Shown here piece by piece: positions 33,668 to 46,388 of a DNA stretch of 64,000 nucleotides. This DNA is from Lobosporangium transversale (taxonomy: Eukaryota; Mortierellomycota; Mortierellomycetes; Mortierellales; Mortierellaceae), in contig NW_019028980.1 of NCBI RefSeq assembly GCF_002105155.1, forward strand, positions 1,426,001 to 1,490,000, given 5' to 3'. The translations under genes were made by a program, and so were the position numbers. The notes below the pieces were generated by a model. The model searched no databases. It was not told the origin of the DNA and saw nothing but the letters and a program-made list of their open reading frames with translations. The first letter of the stretch is position 1, and the number at the start of each line of letters is the position of its first letter.

Positions 33668-34510
33668 ATGCAGTTCAAGGAATTCGATGCGTTCCCAAAG
33701 GTCGAATCTGGTTTCGTAAAGCGGACAGGATCAGGAGGCATTCTCACCCTTATCATTTCAGCTGTTCTATGTATCCTCGTTTTTGGTGAGATCGCGGACT
33801 ATATGAAGCTCCGCAACGAATATAATTTTATAGTCGACCCGCTTATCAACCACGAACTCCAGATTAACGTCGATATCACCGTTGCAATGCCATGCGATGG
33901 TAAGACACTACGGAGAATAGAAAGCAAAAAGAACAATTGCCATGTATATGTAAAGCCTCTTCATGGAAATCAATTGGGCTATATTGGCACTCTGTCTCTC
34001 ATACATGCGTTTATTTACGTACACTTGATTTGAATTAGCTCTGACAGTCGATCTTCGAGATATTGCGAACGTTCAGCTCAGTCTTTCTGATAAGCTCCAT
34101 AAAATCCCAACGGTACGTTTTTTTTTTTTTTGTTTTTTTTTTTTACTCCTGTTCCATATCAGTTAACGAAATATTGTCTTTTTAAGCATCAAAGCGTATA
34201 GAGTGGACTCAAAAGGAATTGAACCTATTATTTTACTTCTATTATTATGATTTACTTATAGCACTTCACATTGAGCTCCGGGGTGAGCCGTACAGACAAG
34301 ATGCGTGACCAGCCATTGAACGTCAAACAACTAGTTAGGGCTGCTAGCAGGAATGCGGCTTTGGCGCAGGCGTCCAAGCAAAGTAAGTAAAGGCTGTTCT
34401 CTTTTTCTCACTCTATCCTTTTGTTATATCGATTTTATTTATATCACACTCATGAAAATCATATCGTATTAATTGATCTCTCTATTTATTTATATATATA
34501 TATATATATA

Positions 34511-34552
<42 letters not shown>

Positions 34553-35498
34553 GCAACGAGGACTTTAAGGCTTGTAGGATCTTCGGAAGCTTTGAATCCA
34601 ACAAACTGAGCAGTAACCTGCACATTATGGCTGCTGGACATGGATACTTTGGCACTCCCCATACTGATCATAATGGTACTTTTCTTGAGTAATTATGAGA
34701 AATAACAGATTCACATTCTCTTCAAGGATGTACCCATTAACGATGTTATTCTTTTATTATCATTATTATTGTCTCGTATTTACCTGGTTTATAACTATTC
34801 AGTGATGAATATGACGCACAAGATCGATGAATTTTCGTTTGGAGAGTTGTATCCAACAATCGTCAATCCATTGGATGATAGTTTTGAGATTTCAGAAACG
34901 GGTATGATCAGTTGCTTATTATTATTATTTTCCTTCTCCAAATGCTTTCATATGTGTTGATATTTATATAGCATGGCTAATATATATGCTACTATCCCTC
35001 ACACATTGCTTTTACTCTAATCTGTATAGCATTTGAGGCATTTCAGTACTTCATAGTTGTTGTTCCAACGATTTACGTCGGTAAGTTAAAAAAGCTTTTT
35101 TTTTTTTTTTTTTTTTTCTTTGTTCGAGTAATTGAAGGTACACTTTTTCTCATCTTATATCTTTTTTCTCTCTCTTTTTTTTTTTTTTTATTTGTTTATC
35201 CATGGTAAAAGATCGTTATAAAAATCGTCTCATGACAAATCAATACTCTGTCAGCGAATATCGTCGTGCCTATGATGAGCATCAAGGGTTCCCTGGTCTG
35301 TTCTTCAAGTATGACTTTGAGCCACTGACTGTCATGATCACAGAAGAATCATCCATGTCTTTTGGACATTTGCTCGTTCGACTGGCAGGATTGGTTGGGG
35401 GCTATTATGTCACTGCGGGTATGGCCCATAAGGTCCTAAGTGCTATTTATTACTGGTTCCGTCCTGAGCAGGCTCCCTTGAGGAAGCATAATGTCTAG
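33668..35498 (+). CDS. ERV41: ER-Golgi cargo receptor component Erv41 / ERGIC-2
   Basis: COPII vesicle membrane protein that, with Erv46, cycles between ER and Golgi and retrieves escaped ER proteins. Exons are 33668-33899, 34039-34112, 34262-34382, 34550-34675, 34803-34901, 35030-35080 and 35212-35498 (329 aa, all phases match). The N-terminus FKEFDAFPKVESGFVKRTGSGG is typical, followed by a first membrane helix (LTLIISAVLCILVFGEI) and the NVDITVAMPC luminal motif. The luminal domain includes ACRIFGSFESNKLSSNLH, the HKIDEFSFGE motif, and PLTVMITEESSMSFGHLLVRL before the second helix. Several introns hold A or T runs; intron 3 ends in about 31 A directly at the acceptor AG, an unusual site for a purine run. 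Confidence 0.95.
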
Positions 35499-36330
35499 TT
35501 TTTTTTTTTTTTTTTCTATTTTTTAGATCTAGATACCCTTTTTTCTTTTTTCAAAAAAAAAAAAAAAAAAAAAAAAAGCTCTGTGAAAGAGAAGGAGGCC
35601 ATATGTGTTCAATTGATAAAAACTAGCCTAGGGATGGGGAGACGATTGGCGGCGCAGTCTTGAAACGCGTTTGAAATGCCTTGCAGACACTTATTCTTGC
35701 CAATAGCATCGTTCACATTTGGAACGGTCCCTTAGTCCATAGATATAGACGTCAGTGCATCCACTTTGCAGAGAGCCAATTTCCTAGTATGAATTTTGTA
35801 TACATATTATCAAAATCCACTACCAACAGCAACCATTTGGGCTCGTTAAAGCCGGGAGAGCGGCAAGAGGGTAACAAGAATAGCCATAAAAGCGGAAAGG
35901 TTTGTAATTGTTGCTGCTGTGCTGTTGATGGAGGTTCAACGTTTTTTTATACCAGGGTTCCAAGGGAAGTTGAAGTTTGCAAAGGTCTATCACATGAATG
36001 AGGTTAAGCACACGGACGATTCACCTTGGCCCTTGCAAGTAAAATGAATAACTGAAACAGGTTTCTTTTGTAAGATAAGACACGTACAGTCATTAAACAT
36101 GAGTTTTTTTTTTTTTTTTTTTTTATTGTCCCGGATGTGTTATCTTACAATGAAAAATTGGAATTACAAAGATAAAAAAGAAAAAAGAAGGAAAAAAAAA
36201 GAAAAAGAAAAAGTACAAAGGGAGTGTAATTTTTTTTTTTCTTTTTCTCCTTTGATGAGCAGGTGTGCAAATGATGGTGCAATATGACTGAAAAGAGCCG
36301 TTGGTATGCCGGATTCTTCATCGTCTTCAC
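35499..36330. other. Convergent spacer, ERV41 / VIP1-like
   Basis: A T run follows the ERV41 stop almost at once, and an A25 run lies at about 35553-35578. Another T run lies near 36105-36124. I see no supported exon. Confidence 0.6.
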
Positions 36331-37088
36331 TTAAGCAGTCTTCTCAGCGGGGACAGTGGCGTCTGCATGGGGAGCGGGGGTACTTTCGGAACCGGTGGTA
36401 CCCTCAGTCTCGTGATGGGCACCGCCCTTAGTCTTCTTCTCGTCAGCAATGCGACGGGCTTCATAGTGAACTGCAGCGATTTGTTCCTTGACATGGGAAG
36501 CAATGCCTGTGACCTTTTGTCCAGGGGCAGTTTGAAGAGCCTATAAAATAAGAACCACGCGTTAGTAAGCTTATAAAAAAAAAATAAAAAAAAAAAAAAA
36601 AAAAAGACATGATAACTGCGACAAAAGAAGATGAATGAAATAGGACCGTACCTGGTTGCTGTAATCAATGCCCTGGCCAACGGCAGCGTTGACACGGTCC
36701 TGGACGTGGTACTTGTGGTCAATCTCGGCAGCCTTCTCCGTGACCTTGAACTTCTCGTCGAGGGTCTTGGCCTGAGCCTTGGCAGCCTCAACATAGGCCT
36801 GGATCTTGTTTGCAAATCCGTACTTGGCGTCAATTTCAAGACCCTTCTCGATGATCTGGTCCTGAAGATGATATCCAGCAGCGAGAATTTCAGCAAAGAT
36901 GGTAGCCTTGGGCTTGTTCTCTTGGGGAATGTGCTCGCCTTCGGCAGTCTCTTCAAAGTAGGGCTTGACTGTGATTTGGCTGTCAACGATCATGGCATTG
37001 GTCAACATGCAAGCGGTCTTGGCAGCGGAATCTGTTATAGTAGACCATGAGGAATAAAGTGGAGCAATGAGAATATGTGAGTGTTTGT

Positions 37089-37123
<35 letters not shown>

Positions 37124-37992
37124 TTGCATATGAAAGATGAAACACATTGCAAAAATAAAACCGAATAATGAAGTAAAATAAAAAAGCTTTGGGCCATATT
37201 AACACGCACGTCTGGCACGCAATGGAGTTACAAATTACAAATATTTTCTGCGTGATGAATGGATGATAAAACAAAAAGATAACATAGACATGGTGTATTG
37301 AACATGGGACTCAAAGATGTGAAAATTAAATCATTTGGATGACGCCAATAATAGTAAAAAAAAATACTTTGTCATCCCCAACATTCGCACATTGAAAGAA
37401 GTTCATATCATCCAATAACTTACCACGCTCAAAAAGAACAAGGGCAACCTGATGATCACCCTCCCTGTTTGAAGAAACGAACGACAGAAACATGCAAAGT
37501 CAGCTTCTTTTCCCTTTTTTTTCTCCATGATTTTTTTTTTTTTTTTTTTCTTGTATCGTTTTAACTTGAGAACGTATTTGCTTTGTAAACAGGAGTAAAG
37601 GTAAGCGTAATTACCTCTGGATCTCAAACTCGAGGATCTTGCCGCAGAACAAGAAGAAGTCCTTAACTGTTTGATTTTAGCGATGATAAGAAAAAAAACC
37701 TCGTCAGTAAAATAAAATTCATACTCCTGTCATTTGCCAAGCTTAATTCCTTTTTGGATTTATATTCCTCTTACCAGTCTTGCCCGAAGCGGAGGCACTG
37801 ATATTGTCGACAAAGATCAGGTTGGGGGTAGGGGTTGAGGGGATCTATCGATGAATACATATTTAGTTATTGAGAGGATATTCGAAAATTGAGCGACGCG
37901 ATTTCTCTTGCATAAAATACATGTAACCAAACATTCTTCACCATCAATTCAGAATATCCTTTCTTTACCTTAATGGTAGTCCAGTTAGTCAT
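36331..37992 (-). CDS. Vip1-type RRM RNA-binding protein
   Basis: RRM protein related to Schizosaccharomyces pombe Vip1, a cytoplasmic RNA-binding protein of poorly known role. Six exons are supported: 37992-37969, 37844-37775, 37666-37615, 37464-37424, 37031-36652 and 36540-36331 (258 aa). The RRM occupies about residues 13-85. Its RNP2-like strand is NLIFVDNI and its RNP1 position is degenerate (HQVALVLF), without the usual aromatic pair. It is followed by an amphipathic alanine- and lysine-rich helical region (residues about 110-205) and a charged Ala/Thr/Pro tail. The RRM is cut by four introns, while the helical part is one exon. A, T and mixed runs fill several introns. RNA target unknown. 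Confidence 0.88.
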
Positions 37993-38049
37993 GTTGGATA
38001 TTATGTGATGTGGATTGTATGGGTGATTTGAAGTAAAAGTATGTAGTTG

Positions 38050-38083
<34 letters not shown>

Positions 38084-39707
38084 AAAAAAATTGTGAATGA
38101 ATGGAATGAAGTTTTATGAAATCAAACGATGTGATACGAGTATTTATACGACATGAATTTCATTGAAGGATGACTTTCTACGAAACGAACATTAAATGAA
38201 ATCGAAATGATGTCACATGAAGAAATATTTCCATATGATTGTGCTCAATTTAGCACGGTCCAAAACGAAGTTTGCACGCATTTGCTCAACTCTCAGAAGA
38301 ACCCAGAACAATCAATGGCTGCGGCTATAAAAAATAAAACCTCTCTTGTCTCTATTATTACCAATGACTGGAGTACTTGTAGATGAAGGTTTATCGTTTC
38401 TCCGCTCGGTTATCCTTTAGAGTCCTCTGGTTTGATTTGTATCTTGAACAGCAAAAAATAAAAAATCTGCATTTATGCTCATGCGCTGACTATGCGTCAT
38501 ATGCCAAGCCATTGTATCGTCATCATCTGTGAACAGCAAGTAGTGGATGTATCAAGAATAAACTAGTTCTCAGTGGTGCTTAAAAGGGGTTTGGACCGCC
38601 TACATGACATGACATTTTAACCAGAAATGTCACGATCGTTGTGAGACGTTTGGCTTTAGGCCTGTTTGTCCTTTCGCTTTTTTTTTTTTTTTTTTTTTTT
38701 TGACGTTGTTATGCCATGTGCGAATCAAATGGCTTTTTTTTACGTTGACATGCCTTTGCCATATGTCAACGAAGGGTGCGGGATATTCAAGAGCTAATGA
38801 TGTACAGGGAACAAGCGCATGGGAAAGTGAGCGTCTGATGTCTGATACATTCGAAACATGTGCGGATGTATGGGATGGGGTACATTCCACCCTTCTTTAG
38901 AAAGTCGTCCACCCCATAATTCACATAGGCTTAATTTTTTATTTTTTATTTTTTTTTTTTGTAGTGCTCTCGTGTTTTATTTTGTTTTTAATTGCATTTC
39001 TCCATAGACTGCAGAGCACAGGCATTGTGGCTAGAGACTTGCATTTGCACGCGTTTCCTTTCAGTTCAGCGACTAGAATAAGATCCAGAGTAACATCAAT
39101 GGAATCAAGATAATTGTCTTTCCAAAAACTGATCCAAATACTGTAGAATCATTCAAATGAGAATACATTCTAGCTTTATTGCATATTTGCAACGAGAGTT
39201 GTATAGATTGCGACAATGCAAGTATAAAAATGAACACTACAGAACAAGACATAGGACAGAAGGCATACAGTCATGCGGTACATTGGGAAGAGAGAATATA
39301 TGTAAATGTATTGTGACAAGATAAATATTAAGGTAAGTTTAGAGCAAGATGAAAGCAAACAGGCTGAACGATTGAGCAAAAGAAAACTAAGCAGTAAAGC
39401 AAAAATCAAGAAAACAAGAAAGAAAAGAAAAAAAAAAGATAAAGAAAAAGAAAAAGTACAATGAAAGCTCGCAAGAGAAATAAAGGCGATATCAAGAAAA
39501 TAATAGTAAAAGGAGGTATCTTGTCGATCATATGAATCGCCAACCAGGACGGAAAGAACGCCTTAGAGCCCCATGGACATGCATTGATCCTTGAACACGA
39601 CACATTCTCATCCTTGGCCATTGCTGTATTGTCTCATGTTACTTGTAAATATCTCTGTCAACATGCATTTTTTTTTTTTTTTTTTTTTTTTCCTTCCTGG
39701 AGAACAT
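37993..39707. other. 1.7 kb spacer upstream of the Vip1-like gene
   Basis: A T27 run lies at about 38049-38075, 60-80 bases upstream of the Vip1-like start, and further T runs lie at about 38679-38700 and 39668-39690, the last in the phosphotransferase 3' UTR. No coding exon is evident. Confidence 0.55.
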
Positions 39708-42101
39708 TTAGTCCTGGTAATTGCGGTTTGAGCCTCCGATCAATCCCTCTTCCTCTTCAGATTGCTGCGCTACAAGGGCAAGCGCAAAAAAACACGCATG
39801 AGATATTTTAGATATCAAAGGAATATAGCCTTTTCTGTAGAGTGATTAACTAACTATGCATATGAAGCACGAACCTTTGATCCTAGGAATGGACAAGCAC
39901 TTGATACCAAGATAGGTACAGAACCTATCAATGACGAGAAAAGCCCATTGGGCATAGGCGACAGCAACGAAGATGAAGTAGGCCCACAAATAGTAGTATT
40001 CGGTGTCGGCGCTGAAGATAGGGTCCCAGCCGAAAACAACAGGAGCGTTGGTAATGAAAGCGCCGACGACCAAGGGGATGAGCTGGACGGTGAAATATGG
40101 GAAGGGCATCTTGGTAACATGTGCCAAAATGATCTTGGTAGCCATACGTCCAAAGACAATACCGACAGTGACTGCAAAGAGAATAAAATGCTGTGCAGAG
40201 AAAATATACGAATAAGGTGACGACAACCAGGCATAGGCACTGACCAAGAACAGCGAAATGGGCAACAACTCAGAGTAGGCAGCAATCACAGACTTGTTCT
40301 GTTCCTTGCATGACTTGTAGACAGCAATCAGGCTAGACAAGATTCGAGTAAACGGGCATGTTAGCTGGTGTATAGTCAAAGTGCCAACGTGCTCCAGGAC
40401 CCTTTTCTCAAGGGAATAATGTAGTCTTACCATGGAGGGATGTGACCAAAGACGAGCAACATCGTCATAGCAGTAACCATGAGATCCAAGACAATCCAAT
40501 CCTTGGGAAAGATACCAAAGTTGGTACCGAAGATCTCAACGATCTCGCTTCTCCAGAACATGGGGCCTTTAAATCCAGAAATCAACATCACAATACAAGC
40601 AATGAGGAGACCCTCGGTTGGACCATTGACATATCCCAGGTACAAAACACCGGTGTGGTATTCTTCCCAGGTTGACAAGAAGAAGGGCAGAGTGGTGAGG
40701 AGCAAGAGGAATGCAGAGTACCAAGAGTGGCCCATGGACATGCAGGCAGCCTGGTTGACAGAGCCAATGCAGCAATTCAAGGCATCACATCCATGGTCAA
40801 AAAGCTCTCCTAGAGGCGAAGACGTTCCCGTGCGACGAGCTTGCTTTCCATCCACATTGTCAAAAGTCGAGTACAGCCACAGTCCAATGGCACAGCTAAA
40901 ACAATGAATAATACAGTATACAAAATTCAATACTCCGCTAACATAATTATAACAACAGCCGTTCTATCTCTCGTTCTCAGACATCAGCCGCCAAGCATTT
41001 TTCATTCCATTTTCAATGCCAAGCAAAAGGCAGTAGGTGAGACATGAAGAAAATGCTTCGGTAAACTGTATTGCCAGCCATTTCTCTGCTGCTGCTTTTT
41101 TTTTTTTTTTTTTTTTTTTTTTTTCCCTTCTCTGGACAATACACATTGATTCCTTTATACGATTATGAGAAGAGAATGGCATGTTTTCTGTATCTGTCCT
41201 TATTCAGCTCACCTGAAGTAGACCCAGGTAGGCCCGGGGGTATACAGGTCAGGGATGTAGTAGATCACCGCCAACATGTTTGTAATCACGAATCCAAAGC
41301 CGATTAACGTAATCAAGTTAGGTCTATGATTAGGCAAGTGGTCAACATGAAAGAAGTCTGTGATTAGTCTCAACTTTTTTAACCTCAAAATGGACTTGGG
41401 AAACAGTAGGCTGTATGGAGAAATAATGCTCATATTTTTTTTTTTCTTGTGTTGTGTTCCTGCCAAAGCGAGCCGGGCAGTCCAAAATACAGGATAAAGT
41501 AGGCTGAATTGATTCCTTGTGTGTGACGATTGGTCTTTTTTTAATCCATCATCAATCTGTGCCCACACTCCTATTTTCCTTTGACATCAATGATATTCCA
41601 TGTGCAAATGTTTACCACCTTGGTTAGGCGTATGTTGTTGATCTTTGACGGTGTAAGCAATAAGCAGAAAAAAAATGGCAGGTTGATCTGGTACCAAATT
41701 TCTCCATGGTCGTTCCTGCGAAAATGCCCAGATTAATCGAGGCTGTGCGAAACCAAAAGTGTAAAAGTGCCATGTTCGACATCATGGCCCATGTGCTCAG
41801 AAATAAAAAATAAAAAAATAAAAATTGAAACACATTTGGCATGAACTGGGCAGTCGACTAAACAGTCGAGATCTTGCACTTTGTCTCTCCTTCTCCCTCC
41901 CTCTCTTTCTCCTGAAGAGTTTTTGGGTACTTACGCCATCCACATTGGGAACAAGGTCACGGCCCAGTTCCAGTAATGGCTCAGAATGTACTTTGTTATG
42001 GGCGACTTGTCGATACAGCCATACTTGTACAAACGCAGGTTGGCAAGACCAGCTTCGCTCACATAGTCGGACTCATGTATGCGGTTTCCGAATCCCAACA
42101 T
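39708..42101 (-). CDS. Choline/ethanolamine phosphotransferase (CDP-alcohol phosphotransferase)
   Basis: Last enzyme of the Kennedy pathway: it joins CDP-choline or CDP-ethanolamine to diacylglycerol in ER or Golgi membranes. Exons are 42101-41935, 41323-41213, 40895-40431, 40332-39875 and 39769-39708 (420 aa, phases consistent). The CAPT signature DGx2ARx8Gx3Dx3D is intact as DGKQAR...GELFDHGCD (about residues 108-130), so all metal-binding Asp residues are present. PNLITLIGF is the conserved segment in front of the second helix, and multiple hydrophobic helices follow. It ends in an acidic tail, SEEEEGLIGG. Sequence alone cannot separate Cpt1 from Ept1 type; dual specificity is common. Confidence 0.94.
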
Positions 42102-43543
42102 TTTGTTGATGCTTCACTCTTTTTTTCTTTTCTTTTTTATGTTTACTTCTTTCTTTCTATTCAGTTGGCTGAGTAGAAAGGAAGGGAGGGGAGGAAAAAA
42201 AAAGGATGTCGAGGGGGGGAAGATGAGTGGAGAGGATGGAAAGTAGATGTGTGCTGATGAGGAAACTAGATGAAGAAAGAGCAACAAGGGGTGAAGAAAG
42301 AAAGAGAGAGAGACAAAAAAGAAAAAAAGTAAAAAAAGATCAGCTTAAGGAAATATATAAAAAAGAATGCGCTAGGCGGGTGCGGAGAGGGCGGCTGTAC
42401 AATGGGAGTGGACAAAACAAATGCCCCAATTGACGAGCAACCCGACTTGTCTGATGGGGCCCTACTCTCTCTTTAAACAATGCCACGTTAGATCCTTAGT
42501 CAGATCTGAACCATCTTATTTTCACATTCACAGGCAAAAAGAAAACAAACAAGTTTATTTTTCTTGTCATGGACATGGATGAACACAAACACTCCACAAA
42601 TGCACACGCGCATCAAGCATGCACAAGCCAAGCATCAAACACTCCAAGCAATCTCTGGCTTCTTCACAGCCTGGAGGAGGGATAAAATGTAATAAAAAAA
42701 GGACTGTCATTAAGAAGAAATAAAAAAGATTCTGTATCATTGGCCCATCCCCCCATCCCCATCTCCGCGGTCTTTCTGCTCTCCGCTCTCTCACATGGCG
42801 GCACACAAACTAACCTTTGGCACAAATATGTCTTTTTTACCCCAACAACTTTTTTTTTTTTTTTTTTCCATTTTTTTATATCAGATTCCACACATCAGAT
42901 TCATATTGAAATGCACAGGCACCCTTTTTTCATTTGCCAGGTCGTTCTGTTCCACCATTCGACCTATTATAACGTTATCTCTTTGTCACTTGATCACCGG
43001 AAGTGATGTGGAATGATGTCGAAACGATTCGCTTTTTAAAGCATTGAGCAAGTTTGATCTGCTTTGTTCGTGTGCCTTATTTCACTCCACATGGCAACAA
43101 AACATTTTTCTTTACAGTTGTTACACCAGCATCCCAGGCACAAATTGACAATTTTTTTTTTTTTTTTTACTATCCTTCCTACTCCACATCCCCAACCCTT
43201 ATTTCCCTTTTAATGCTCATTGCTCCCATCAAATTGTCCATGTCCGGAGAAGGGAAGAGTAAAATTATTAAATGAACTAGGCTGATGTGCTTATATTACC
43301 ATTGATCTAGAGTAATATATATAATACATATGTCTATACAACAGCCTGACATTACAAGCTTGAATCATTGCCAATGATTGTCACCACCGATTGTGCACTT
43401 TTCTTGTGCTTACAGTTTACAAAGGGTTGATCTTGTTCTACTAGCTTCAGAAATGGAGAAAATATTTCCACACTAAAAACCTCGTGTAATGTCGCTTAGT
43501 ATACAGAATATATATATACCTTGATTATCCCCAGTTTTTCAGC

Positions 43544-43571
43544 AAAACAAAACAAAACAAAACAAAAACAA
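43544..43571. repeat. (AAAAC)n microsatellite
   Basis: About five AAAAC units in non-coding DNA. Confidence 0.85.
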
Positions 43572-45116
43572 CGTTTTTGCAAGCTACAAAGTATAGCTTG
43601 AGCCGAATAGTCTGCCACAACTGCTGTGGATCGTTGAACTTGCAACCTGTATTTTTGAAAGACAGCATTCGTTTTCTCAATAAAGCTTATGAAGGAAGCG
43701 TCCAATCCGTAACAGTATTTTTGGGAATAATAAAAATAACATTTCCCACCTTCACAACTAATAACATGGAGCTTGTTATTTCCAACCTATCACACACGTT
43801 CAGCTAATATTCCTAAAGGGAAGATTTTAGATGCAGGACAAATCGAGGTTGGGAGCGAGTCTAAGGACAAATATAATATCATGGTCTAAACAAGATGTAT
43901 CAGAAAGTGATCTAACTCATAAGATACATTTCTACAGAGTTAGAGCTCAACTCAAGTGGCGTTTTTTAGGCCAACTCTCCTTCCCGGATGCTCAGCAAAT
44001 CAGCTTTGACGCGTCGCATAGGCATGAATCATTTGGAGAGGCAATCAAACCTAGCCAAAACTTCTATTATATATAAACATGTAAAAGGCTTCATGATATA
44101 TATCATAAACCATCCCTTTTCATTGCAGGTCTATAATTAAAAAAAAGAAAAAAAAAGAAGCTTTTTAGCTTTTCATGTTCAACTTCAACTGTTAATGTGG
44201 ACAACTAGCCAATGACAATACTAACCCTCACCTCCCAATCTGCTGTGGTATTATATATATTTATGTATGATACAAAAATGAGTTTTAAATGCGTACCTCT
44301 AGAAGATGTCTTTTAGCATATATACATGTGTATATACAATATTATTATTTTTATACACCGAAACAAAGAGAAAGAAGCTCTTCTTACTAAAAATGAAGAT
44401 CGTCCCAATTATATATAATGCACTGACAAAGCTGTAAAACCCTTTTTCTGACTGTCTATAGCTCGGTCAAACTCTCCGATGGATCTATGTAAGAGCGCTC
44501 CAGTGCTTCACAGATTGAGCCTGCTTGATACGTTTGAGGATGAAGACCATGTCGTCCGGAACTCATCGAATGTCAGCGCTTATTATAAAAAAAGAGAACA
44601 GTGTGTATACCAAAGGCTCTGATAATGAACAAAAGGAGAAAACTGGGAGAAATATATATACAAGCATAAATATGCGCGTGTCTGTCAGAACGTCAATTGT
44701 GCGAGTGATTAAAGTTTACAGCCGTACGATATTATAAAATCCAGTATGGCCAAATATATATCGTTTTCGCTTTATCCTTGTCCTTGTTCTCATCCTTATC
44801 TCGCTTTCTTTTTTAGTAAGAAAAGAAAAGAAAGAAAAGAAAGAAAAAAAAAAAAAAAAAAAAAAAGATGTGAGATGTGATATATTTCTGAAAGATCCAG
44901 GAGAAACGAACTGTAGAAAAGACAAAGAAGCGAGTGCCAATCACCATCACCAAGAATGATATGACGATGAAAGGACCAAGTGCGATGAAGCGGTATTAGT
45001 CAAAACAACAGAGCTACATGTAGTGCGCTCCCATGTTTTATATCCACGGCGCATTATATTGTAAAGAACCTTGTTTTATTTACTCTTACCTCCGCGCCTT
45101 ACCAAATCCACTTGTT

Positions 45117-45142
45117 TATTATTATTATTATTATTATTATTT
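45117..45142. repeat. (TTA)n microsatellite
   Basis: About eight ATT/TTA units in non-coding DNA. Confidence 0.85.
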
Positions 45143-45865
45143 TCTTGTTGGCTTCCAAAGTCTCTTGTAATTGTGGTGATTTCCAAAGACCAGGAGAATA
45201 CAATGAGCACTGTCTGCTGTTATGGCTATGCTATCTATTATGTTTTTGACTTGAGAGACTGCACTGGAGTGGTGCACGCTCCTCCCTGGAAGCTATTCAT
45301 ACTTTTTTCTTTTTTTCTTTCTTTTTTTTTTTTTTCTGTACCATTGCAGAAATACGCTAAGCTTACATGACAGTAGTGTAAACTTTCCAAAGAGCAAAAA
45401 AAAAAACAAAGCAGCAATAAGAGTAACCATACACAGCTTTCCGCGCTCTTTTTAATTTCGAGCTGTACCTTTCCCCCTTTCTTTTTCACCTCTTTTAGGA
45501 ATGTGAGATGTTATGACTTCTAAATAATGCGTATAAAAAAAAAAAAAAAAACGATGAAAGTAACTATTTCTGTATGCAATGCAGAATAAGAATGGGTCCA
45601 AAATTCGGCAGCAGCATTAGCGAATTCTTCGACTTTAAAAAAAAAAAAAAATAAAATAAAAATAAAGAGAGCCAAACAGCAATGAGCTTTTTGACCTTGT
45701 TTTTCAGACGGAGCTCAAGACAAGATGATGACACAGAAAAAGAAAGGGTTAAAAAAGAGGGCGCAACATGTTACCTCCAATATATAACAAGGGTGATAAC
45801 TTCAACCCATGTGTTCGGTCGGGGGTATTACAAGACAACCAAAGTTTAGACCACTAGTCCGTTGT

Positions 45866-45886
45866 GTTGAGTTGAGTTGAGTTGAG
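45866..45886. repeat. (TTGAG)4 tandem repeat
   Basis: Four near-perfect pentamer copies in the spacer upstream of the type I membrane-protein gene. Confidence 0.8.
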
Positions 45887-46388
45887 ACAAATAGACGGGC
45901 GAGAGAGCATTAATGTTGGTATGCATCCGCCGAAGCGGTGATCCAGACCCCTAACTTTTATTTCCCTCTTTGGGTTAGAGTTCCTGTTCTAAGGTTATAA
46001 CTCTTTTCTTCCGTCCACTCTATTCACACTTCATACACACAAACAAAAAAAAAAAAAACTATCAAAGATCGTCATTCCCCTCTTTGGCTCTTCTTTGCTC
46101 CAAAGTGTGTGTATTCAGATGGACATTTCGTTCATCTTTCATCTCTTCTCCATTCTTCATCTACTTTGCATTCCTACAAACTCCATCATCGTGTCACCTT
46201 TGTTCAGACGCGTCTCATTAAAAAAAAAAAAAAAAAAAAAAATTAAAAAAATTATTTTAAGATCACAGACCCAACGTATGCTTTCTTGACCAAACACATC
46301 GACATAACGGCCATCCTGTCAGTGTTCCTGATCACAACAACAGAAAAGAAAATCCTTTTTCTCCACAAAAAATAATAATAATAATAAA

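Larger units (their letters stand above)
42102..46388. other. 4.3 kb gene-poor region
   Basis: This is the largest unannotated stretch. It contains purine-rich DNA next to the phosphotransferase start (about 42175-42345), A/T runs and several short tandem repeats. Two islands of higher complexity occur on the minus strand: about 44460-44600, with an open end reading SICEALERSYIDPSESLTEL, and about 45545-45635. I could not connect them into a supported gene. The last few hundred bases probably hold the promoter of the downstream membrane-protein gene. Confidence 0.5.
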
